64,000 nucleotides of DNA from Oscillospiraceae bacterium (GTDB taxonomy: Bacteria > Bacillota > Clostridia > Oscillospirales > Oscillospiraceae), in assembly GCA_902781745.1 (NCBI GenBank), contig CACZKM010000011.1, forward strand, positions 1 to 64,000, in the 5' to 3' direction. The first letter of the stretch is position 1; every line of letters begins with the position of its first letter. The notes under the pieces were generated by a model. That model had not been told where the DNA came from. It ran no database searches and saw nothing but the letters and a program-made list of their open reading frames with translations. Of this stretch, positions 58,280 to 64,000 are shown one piece after another. The position numbers were made by a program, and so were the translations under genes.

Positions 58280-61006
58280 ATGAGAACGTTTTGGAAAGCC
58301 GCCATCCCCCTGGTGCTGGGCGCCGGGCTGATGCTGGGCTCTCTGACCACCGCCGCCGCCCCGGCGGACGCCTTTACCGATATCCGGGATCACTGGGCCA
58401 AGGCCACCCTGACCCGGGCCTATGACGACGGCATCCTCAAGGGTACCTCGGCCACCACCATGTCCCCGGACGCCAGCATCACCAAGGCCCAGGCCGTCAC
58501 TCTGCTGTGCCGGATCCTTCAGGTGTCCGGCCAGGGGAGCACCGCCGGGCTGCAGATCCCCGTGGACGCCTGGTACGCCCAGGACGCCGCCCACGGCGCC
58601 TACCTGGGCTTCCTGGACGGCAGCGACGCCGGGACCCTGGACCTGCCCATCACCCGGGGCGAAGCCTTCCGGCTCTTCGCCGACGCCTTCCAGAACGTCC
58701 GGGCCCTTCCCGACAAGAACGGGCTGGCCAAGTTTAAGGACGGCCTCTCCCTCACCGGCGAGACCGCCTTTGCCGCGGCAAACCTGGTGGACAGCGGCAT
58801 CGTGGTGGGCAACGGCGGCAGCCTGCTGGCGGACCTCCCCCTGACCCGGGCGGAGTTCGTCACCATGCTCTACCGCTTTGCCGACACCTACTCCCCCGCC
58901 GCCTCCTACAGCGGCCAGGCCGGGAAGGGCGTGGTCCTCTCCGGCGCCGCCGCCCTGGAAAACGTCACGGGGAACAGCCTCTGGTTCGACCAGACCGCCT
59001 CCTCCGTCTCCCTGTCCGATGTGACCGCCCAGTGGGCGGTGGTCCGGTCGGATCAGCTCTCCTCCCTGTCTCTGAAGGGCCAGGGCGACATCGGCACTCT
59101 GGTGCTGGCCGCCACAAAGAGCGACACCACCTTGACCGTTCCCCCGGAATTTGACCTGGGCACCTTTACCGTGGGGGACGGCAGCGGCAGCGTGACCGTC
59201 AACGGCCGCCCTCTGGCCCAGGTGGAGGTCACTGGTGATAACCGGACCGTCACCCTGAACACCAACCTGGAAACTCTGGCCATCTCCGGCAGCGGCAACA
59301 CCGTCACCGTAAACAACACCAGCGGCGCGGTGAGCAAGATCATCCTCACCGGCACAAAGAACACCGTCAACCTCAACGGCTCCGTGGAGAATCTCCGCAT
59401 CGAGGGCCGGGACAACACTGTGTCCGGCTCCGGACAGGTGGACACCGTGGACCTCTTCACCCGGTATTATCAGGTGAACGTGTCCAACGGCGCCCTCAAT
59501 CCCTGGGCCAACTATGACCTGAGTCAGGTCCAGGTCACTTTGGACGCCCCCACCACCCTCCCGGCAGGGAATCATCTGAAGGCCATCGCCCGGCTCACCG
59601 TCCCCGAGGGGGACCAGGGCAAGCTGTGCACCGGAACATGGTATCTCAACGGCAAGAAGGTCCAGGAGGCCCCTGTCCTGCTGGGCAGCGGCAACCCGGT
59701 CTCCGACATTGAGATCGATTATACCCACGACCTTCAGCAGAACGCCACCCTGGAATTTGTCCTCTCCAACGTGAACAACGACGGGGAGACCTTCCAGACC
59801 AAGGGCTCCGCCTCCCTGTACCTGGAGACCTTCTCCGACCTGGGTCTGGCGGACGCCGCCATCCGGCTGGTCGCCCCGGCCAAGCTGGCCCCCGGCGAGA
59901 CCCTGTCGGTCACCGCCCCCATCTCCTCCCCGGAGGCCGGGAAGGTCTGCACCGGATACTGGTACGTGGACGGCCAGGAGGTTGCCAGCGGCCCCGTCAC
60001 CCTGGGCTCGGGAACCCCCTACCTGAACTATAACTTCACCTACTACTACGGAATGCCCGCCTACAGCACCGTCACCTGCAAGGTGGTCTACACCACCCAG
60101 GACGGGCGGCAGCAGGAGATCAGCGCCAGCGCCCAGGTCCAGGTGGAGAACTACGCCGACTACGGCATCCAGGGGGCCAGTATGTACCTGACCTCCGTGC
60201 CCGTTCTGGCCCCCGGCGAGACCCTGGAGGTCAAGGCGAAGATCACCTCCCCCACCGGCAAGGCCTGCACCGGCACCTGGTATGTGGACGGCGCAAAGGT
60301 CTCCTCTCAGAAGTTTACCACAGGCAAGGAAGTCCCCACCCTCACCCACAAGTATAAATACACCGAGAAGATGAAGACCGCCTCGGAGATCAAGTTCGTC
60401 CTGTCCTACACCACCCAGGACGGGCGGACCCAGGAGCAGTCCGTCAGCAAGACCGTGACCCTGCAGAACTATGACTACAACTATTACCACGGTCCCACGG
60501 ATCAGGAAGTCCTGAAGATGGTCACCAACGCCTACGCCGGCAACTACACCCTCGCCTGGGCCCAGAACCACGACTACTCCCAGGACGTGAAGACCCGGTG
60601 GGTCAACCTCAAGGGGTATTCCAGCAAGACCAAGTACCTCATCTGGGTGAACCTGACCTACCAGCGGGTGAACATCTTCCAGGGCTCCCAGGGCAACTGG
60701 AAGCTCATCCGCTCCTGCCTGTGCGGCTCGGGCAAGGCCAGCACCCCCACCATCAAGGGCGTCTTCGCCACCACCTATAAGCAAAACGCCTGGAACTACG
60801 GCTCCTACTACTGCGGGCCCGTGGTCCGCTTCTACGGCGGCTACGCCTTCCACTCCCGGCTGGAGTACTGGCCCATGGGCTCCGGGCGGTTCTACGACGG
60901 CCGCATCGGCTTCCCCATCAGCCACGGCTGCCTGCGGATGTACGACGACGACATCTGGTTCATTTACAACAATATTCCCAACGGCACCACCGTGGTGGTC
61001 CACTGA
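58280..61006 (+). CDS. Surface protein: SLH domains, beta-repeats, three Ig-like repeats, L,D-transpeptidase
   Basis: A 908-aa secreted wall protein. Residues 1-27 are a signal peptide (AAIPLVLGAGLMLGSLTTAAA). SLH-type modules lie at about 32-80 (FTDIRDHWAKATLTRAYDDG), 93-138 and 150-203. Residues about 215-400 are beta-strand repeats rich in Thr/Asn/Val. Three Ig-like repeats follow (about 410-515, 517-625, 626-731), each with CTGTWYLNGK-type cores (CTGTWYLNG, CTGYWYVDG, CTGTWYVDG). Residues about 782-908 are a YkuD L,D-transpeptidase with H858 and SHGCLRM (H882, C884, R886). It could bind wall polymers through SLH and make 3-3 or protein cross-links. ATG 58280 follows AGAGGAAGGATCTCT. Confidence 0.9.
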   Translation: MRTFWKAAIPLVLGAGLMLGSLTTAAAPADAFTDIRDHWAKATLTRAYDDGILKGTSATTMSPDASITKAQAVTLLCRILQVSGQGSTAGLQIPVDAWYAQDAAHGAYLGFLDGSDAGTLDLPITRGEAFRLFADAFQNVRALPDKNGLAKFKDGLSLTGETAFAAANLVDSGIVVGNGGSLLADLPLTRAEFVTMLYRFADTYSPAASYSGQAGKGVVLSGAAALENVTGNSLWFDQTASSVSLSDVTAQWAVVRSDQLSSLSLKGQGDIGTLVLAATKSDTTLTVPPEFDLGTFTVGDGSGSVTVNGRPLAQVEVTGDNRTVTLNTNLETLAISGSGNTVTVNNTSGAVSKIILTGTKNTVNLNGSVENLRIEGRDNTVSGSGQVDTVDLFTRYYQVNVSNGALNPWANYDLSQVQVTLDAPTTLPAGNHLKAIARLTVPEGDQGKLCTGTWYLNGKKVQEAPVLLGSGNPVSDIEIDYTHDLQQNATLEFVLSNVNNDGETFQTKGSASLYLETFSDLGLADAAIRLVAPAKLAPGETLSVTAPISSPEAGKVCTGYWYVDGQEVASGPVTLGSGTPYLNYNFTYYYGMPAYSTVTCKVVYTTQDGRQQEISASAQVQVENYADYGIQGASMYLTSVPVLAPGETLEVKAKITSPTGKACTGTWYVDGAKVSSQKFTTGKEVPTLTHKYKYTEKMKTASEIKFVLSYTTQDGRTQEQSVSKTVTLQNYDYNYYHGPTDQEVLKMVTNAYAGNYTLAWAQNHDYSQDVKTRWVNLKGYSSKTKYLIWVNLTYQRVNIFQGSQGNWKLIRSCLCGSGKASTPTIKGVFATTYKQNAWNYGSYYCGPVVRFYGGYAFHSRLEYWPMGSGRFYDGRIGFPISHGCLRMYDDDIWFIYNNIPNGTTVVVH

Positions 61007-61022
61007 TCCCTGACAAGCAAAT

Positions 61023-61063
61023 CGCCCGGACACGGAAAAAGCATCCGTGTCCGGGCGGTTTTT
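61023..61063. terminator. Terminator after the transpeptidase gene
   Basis: CGCCCGGACACGG / CCGTGTCCGGGCG with a 9-base loop, then GTTTTT; the T-run reaches the stop codon of the convergent gene. Confidence 0.9.
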
Positions 61064-61619
61064 ACTGATCAGGGGTCTGGATGGTACACTGGGGGGACCG
61101 GGCCACAAAGGTCTCGTAGACCCGGCTGAGCAGGTCGTAGGTGTCCCGGTCCAGCTTCCCCGTGACGGGCAGGCCGCCCTTTGCCTGGAGCCAGCAGAGA
61201 TTTTCCTCTGTGGTCTTGTCCAGGGTCCCGCAGGGCTCCCCGTCCCGCACCCCCGCCAGGAACCGGGCCAGGGCGCAGAACATGGCCTGGATGGGCAGGA
61301 GCATGGGGGTGGCCTGCCCCGGCTCCACGCACTCCGAGGGGAAGGGAAAGAGGTCGGTCCCTTTTGGGGGGTAGAGCCGCTGACAGGCCTTGCGGTAAGC
61401 CGTGGAAATGGCGTCCCAGGTCTCCCGGTCCACCACCCCGGTGACAGGGAGGCCGTTCTCCCGCTGGAAGGTCATCACCGCCTCCAAGGTGGTCTCCCCG
61501 AAGACCCCGTCAGGGGTCAGGAAGGGCAGGGACCAGTTGACGGCGGCCAGGGTGCGGAGCATGGCCTGGAGCTCCCAGACGGGGCCGATGTGAGGGGCGT
61601 TGGGGGTTGTTTGCGGCAT
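61062..61619 (-). CDS. Peptidoglycan-binding protein with two PG_binding_1 domains
   Basis: The 185-aa product holds two PG_binding_1 repeats: about 12-77 (PDGVFGETTLEAVMTFQREN, GLPVTGVVDRETWDAIS) and about 105-172 (GTLDKTTEENLCWLQAKGG, LPVTGKLDRDTYDLLSRVY). There is no signal peptide and no catalytic domain. It is the last of three genes read leftward, 11 bp behind the SpoIID-like gene. Cytoplasmic start but wall-type repeats suggest action inside the mother cell at the forespore wall, or another export route. Confidence 0.82.
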   Translation of the reverse strand: MPQTTPNAPHIGPVWELQAMLRTLAAVNWSLPFLTPDGVFGETTLEAVMTFQRENGLPVTGVVDRETWDAISTAYRKACQRLYPPKGTDLFPFPSECVEPGQATPMLLPIQAMFCALARFLAGVRDGEPCGTLDKTTEENLCWLQAKGGLPVTGKLDRDTYDLLSRVYETFVARSPQCTIQTPDQ

Positions 61620-61630
61620 GGCGGCACCTC

Positions 61631-62839
61631 CTAATCTTGCTGTCCCAATGCCAGGGGCACCCCGGGGAACCGGCCCGGGTCGGCGGCCAGGATATCCTGG
61701 AGGACCTGGGGAGAGACCGTCCCGCCGGCGCTTTGGAAATCGAAGTATTCTCCAGTGCTGAGAACGGCCCGATCGATGCCGATGTACCGCCGGATGATCT
61801 CTTCCCAGGTCGCCTGGTCCACTACCCCGGTCTGCTCCAGCCCAGCGTCCTGCTGGAGAGCCTTCACCGCCGCCAGGGTCTCGCTGCCGAAAACGCCGTC
61901 GATGGCCACGTTGGGCAGGGAGAGATAAAACTGGGAGAGGATGGCCAGCAGGTACTGGAGCAAGGCCGCCTCCTCCCCGGCGGTCCCGAAGCTGATGACG
62001 TGGCGGAACCGGAAGTTCAGCCGGAAAAACTGCTGGCCCAGGCTGTCCAGCTCCGCGAGCCGGAGGATGCCGGTGTAGAGCATGACCAGCTTGTACCAGG
62101 TGGCCCGGTCGATGATCCCCGTGGCCGGAAGATCAAAGATCTGCTGGAACTGCCGGACGGCGGTCCGGGTGGCGGCCCCGAAGACCCCGTCCGCGTCCAG
62201 AGGCCGGGGGATGGCGGGATAGGTCCGGGCGATGCGGTTGAGCATCACCTGGGCCACCAGGACCTCTGCGCTCTGATCCCCCGCCTGGAGAGGGGCGCCG
62301 GGCCAGGAGGGCTGGATCTCCCGGGTGGGGGCGCCGGTCACCAACTGGATATCGTTGCCGTAGTAGGTCTCCAGGATCTCCACGGAGTTGTACCCCGCCT
62401 CCGCCAGCTCCTGGCTCCCCCACTGGGACAGGCCGTCGCAGGTGGTGGTGGTGCCGTTGCAGAAGTGGGCGGCCAGGGGCTCGGCGTAGCCCTCCCGCCG
62501 GATGTAGGTGGTGTAGAGCTGGTCCACCATGGCGTCCACGTTCTCAAAGGTGTTCCGTCCGTTGATGAACCGCTGGTCATAGGCGGTGGTGTTGGTGATG
62601 TCGAAGGAGTAGCCCCGGCTGCGGTAGTACTCCGTATACACCCGGTTCAGGGCAAAGGACACCTGGGCCAGGATATTGGCCCGGAGGGCCGACGGCTGCC
62701 AGGTGGGATAGACCTCGCTGGAGGCCACGTTTTTGATGTAGTCGGGAAAGGGTACCGTAACATTCTCCGCCGGGGAATCCGGCGGGCCCAGGTGGACGGT
62801 GATGGACGCGGGGATATAAGGCAGGACGGTAATGGCCAA
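61631..62839 (-). CDS. SpoIID-like domain plus two PG_binding_1 domains
   Basis: The 402-aa product starts (TTG at 62839, GGGGAGGGGAAGAAC upstream) with a region of about 45-165 that resembles the SpoIID/LytB amidase-activator fold: TWQPSALRANILAQVSFALN, NTTAYDQRFINGR, HFCNGTTTTCDGLSQWGSQE. Two PG_binding_1 repeats follow, about 190-255 (DADGVFGAATRTAVRQFQQI) and about 290-355 (IDGVFGSETLAAVKALQQDA). No signal peptide is seen. Clostridial relatives are often called spore cortex-lytic or peptidoglycan-binding proteins. SpoIID similarity is judged by eye and is the least certain part. Confidence 0.7.
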   Translation of the reverse strand: MAITVLPYIPASITVHLGPPDSPAENVTVPFPDYIKNVASSEVYPTWQPSALRANILAQVSFALNRVYTEYYRSRGYSFDITNTTAYDQRFINGRNTFENVDAMVDQLYTTYIRREGYAEPLAAHFCNGTTTTCDGLSQWGSQELAEAGYNSVEILETYYGNDIQLVTGAPTREIQPSWPGAPLQAGDQSAEVLVAQVMLNRIARTYPAIPRPLDADGVFGAATRTAVRQFQQIFDLPATGIIDRATWYKLVMLYTGILRLAELDSLGQQFFRLNFRFRHVISFGTAGEEAALLQYLLAILSQFYLSLPNVAIDGVFGSETLAAVKALQQDAGLEQTGVVDQATWEEIIRRYIGIDRAVLSTGEYFDFQSAGGTVSPQVLQDILAADPGRFPGVPLALGQQD

Positions 62840-62854
62840 GTTCTTCCCCTCCCC

Positions 62855-63238
62855 TCATAGGTCCTGGGGCGGGATCGTCACTGACGCCCCGCCCCGGCCC
62901 CCGTCCTCCGGCATGGGGACCAGGGGCAGGTCCTGAACGCTGGTGACCCCGGGGAATATCTGCACGTCCTCCACCACAAGAAGCTCAAAGCCCTGCCGGT
63001 CCACCCACACGTCCACCACGGCGAAGGGGGATGCGGTCCCCGGGGACTGGCTCAGGTCCAGGTGGGGGGTCTGGATGACCACGGGAGAGGCGTCCCCGCT
63101 GGGGTCGCTGATCTGGACGGACAGCAGGTCCATCTGCCCCCCGGCGTCCCGCCGGACAATGGAGATGGTGGCTCCGGCGATGGGGAGCTCTCCCCGGCCG
63201 GTGAAGACCCGGGTGACCAGGGTCCCGCTGGTTGCCAT
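62855..63238 (-). CDS. Small beta-sandwich protein, CarboxypepD_reg-like
   Basis: The 127-aa product begins ATSGTLVTRVFTGRGELPIAG and continues ATISIVRRDAGGQ, the pattern of carboxypeptidase-regulatory-like beta sandwiches, and later FAVVDVWVDRQGFELLVVEDVQ and FPGVTSVQDLPLVPMPE. It leads a three-gene operon with the SpoIID-like and PG-binding genes (15- and 11-bp gaps). I start at the second ATG (63238), which is 7 to 8 bases from AAGGAGG; the first lies too close. The role is unknown; the neighbours suggest wall or spore-wall assembly. Confidence 0.7.
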   Translation of the reverse strand: MATSGTLVTRVFTGRGELPIAGATISIVRRDAGGQMDLLSVQISDPSGDASPVVIQTPHLDLSQSPGTASPFAVVDVWVDRQGFELLVVEDVQIFPGVTSVQDLPLVPMPEDGGRGGASVTIPPQDL

Positions 63239-63293
63239 AGGCATCTCCTCCTTTCTTTCCCCCACTCTATGCGACGATCGGGCCCTTCATGCG

Positions 63294-63322
63294 TTGACTT
63301 TTCCCCTTCCTTCTCGTAAACT
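63294..63322 (+). promoter_or_regulatory. Promoter of the MBL-fold gene
   Basis: TTGACT (63294-63299) and TAAACT (63317-63322), 17-bp spacer. Confidence 0.55.
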
Positions 63323-63344
63323 GGAGGAAAGGATGTGAACCCCC

Positions 63345-64000
63345 ATGAAGATCACCTTTCTCTATCACAGCGCTTTCCTGGTGGAGCTGGAGACCTGCTC
63401 CCTCCTCTTCGACTGGTACGGCGGGGAGACTCCGGACATCGACTGGTCCAAGCCCCTGTACGTCTTTGCCAGCCACCACCACGGGGACCATTACTCCCCG
63501 GAGATCTTCTCCGCCTTTGGCATGGAGAACACCTGGTACATTCTGGGCAGCTGCATCACCCTCTCCGCCCGGCGGAAGGCCGCCCTGGGCATCGACGACG
63601 CCCGCGTCTTCCGCCTGGGGGGCGGACGGGCCCTGGACCTGAACGGCCTGCACATCACCACCCTCACCTCCACCGACGCCGGGGTGGCCTTCCTCATCGA
63701 GGCGGAGGGGAAGACCATTTACCACGCCGGGGACCTCCACTGGTGGCACTGGGCCGGAGAGCCCGGCACCTGGAACCGGGACATGGCGCGGGACTTCAAG
63801 GGGGAGATGACCAAGCTGGCCGGGAAGACCATCGACGTGGCTTTCCTGGTGCTGGACCCCCGGCAGGAGGGGGATTACTGGCTGGGCTTCGACTGGACCA
63901 TGCGCCAGGCGGATATTCGCCACGCCTTCCCCATGCACAGCTGGGAGGACTTTGAGATCGTCCGGCGGCTCAAGGGGGCGGACTGCTCCCTTCCCTACCG
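63345..64000 (+). CDS. MBL-fold metallo-hydrolase (3' end beyond the window)
   Basis: At least 218 codons of a metallo-beta-lactamase-fold protein. It begins MKITFLYHSAFLVELETCSL at the ATG at 63345 (GGAGGAAAGGATGTGAA upstream) and has the HxHxDH zinc motif as SHHHGDHY, IYHAGDLHWWHW with the bridging Asp, and FPMHSWEDFE near the end as the late His. It resembles UlaG-like or YtkL-type hydrolases. Substrate unknown. The frame is open at 64000, so the C-terminus is missing here only because the window ends. Confidence 0.9.
   Translation, partial: MKITFLYHSAFLVELETCSLLFDWYGGETPDIDWSKPLYVFASHHHGDHYSPEIFSAFGMENTWYILGSCITLSARRKAALGIDDARVFRLGGGRALDLNGLHITTLTSTDAGVAFLIEAEGKTIYHAGDLHWWHWAGEPGTWNRDMARDFKGEMTKLAGKTIDVAFLVLDPRQEGDYWLGFDWTMRQADIRHAFPMHSWEDFEIVRRLKGADCSLPY

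Noticed and set aside
58217..61108. 963-codon open frame opposite the SLH-transpeptidase gene
   Set aside because: Antisense shadow; it even crosses the terminator and promoter.

Overview
The window comes from the chromosome of a high-GC, endospore-forming member of the Clostridia, most probably Oscillospiraceae (the Flavonifractor / Lawsonibacter / Intestinimonas / Pseudoflavonifractor neighbourhood). Three things point there: Firmicutes-type control (CIRCE on groESL, T-box leaders on pheS and tyrS, strong SD sites, sigma-A promoters with 17-bp spacers); sporulation genes (cotJ remnants, ylbJ, a cwlD-like amidase, a gerS-like lipoprotein); and anaerobic metabolism (a HydABC-type [FeFe] hydrogenase). 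The genus is inferred from gene content; I could not run a search. I see no rRNA, CRISPR array, insertion sequence or prophage.

Layout. 0-5 kb: groES-groEL under CIRCE, an rRNA methyltransferase, and a CNNM/CorC membrane protein. 5-11 kb: a Cys-rich mini-protein, cwlD-radA, a cotJ locus with cotJA and cotJB fused and cotJC reduced to its first 33 codons, apbE, ylbJ and a small Cys protein. 11-14.4 kb: mazF, then an nnrD-gerS-alr operon read leftward. 14.4-20.2 kb: T-box(Phe)-pheST, ireB, and T-box(Tyr)-tyrS on the other strand. 20.2-30 kb: one long leftward operon, nusB-tsaD paralogue-xseA-xseB-ispA-dxs-tlyA-nadK-argR-recN-small membrane protein. 30-35 kb: a leftward operon of two M16 peptidases, lgt, folD and an Asp23-family gene. 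35-38.9 kb: the rightward ylxM-ffh-rpsP-khpA-rimM-trmD operon.

38.9-44.9 kb: a small ArsR regulator with its own operator, then a hydrogenase operon nuoE - nuoF::gltD fusion - hydA. 45-46.6 kb: a membrane-anchored alpha/beta hydrolase. 46.7-51.9 kb: a complete branched-chain amino-acid ABC operon, livK-H-M-G-F. 52-58 kb: ridA and a MalY/PatB aminotransferase, proC, an AraC-GyrI regulator, a PAP2 phosphatase, a P-loop ATPase with a DUF6514-like partner, and tRNA-Leu(GAG). 58-64 kb: a 908-aa surface protein (SLH domains, Ig-like repeats, L,D-transpeptidase), three small genes for peptidoglycan-binding or sporulation-type proteins, and a metallo-beta-lactamase-fold gene cut by the window edge.

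Most notable: two tandem-hairpin elements whose stems differ by pair-preserving substitutions (11-84 and 11387-11541) and a third of similar build inside the rimM operon; the broken, fused cotJ locus; the NuoF-GltD fusion in the hydrogenase operon; a gerS-like gene beside alr with cwlD nearby; and strong RNA hairpins at the 5' end and first gap of the liv mRNA. I found no clearly new defence or mobile system.
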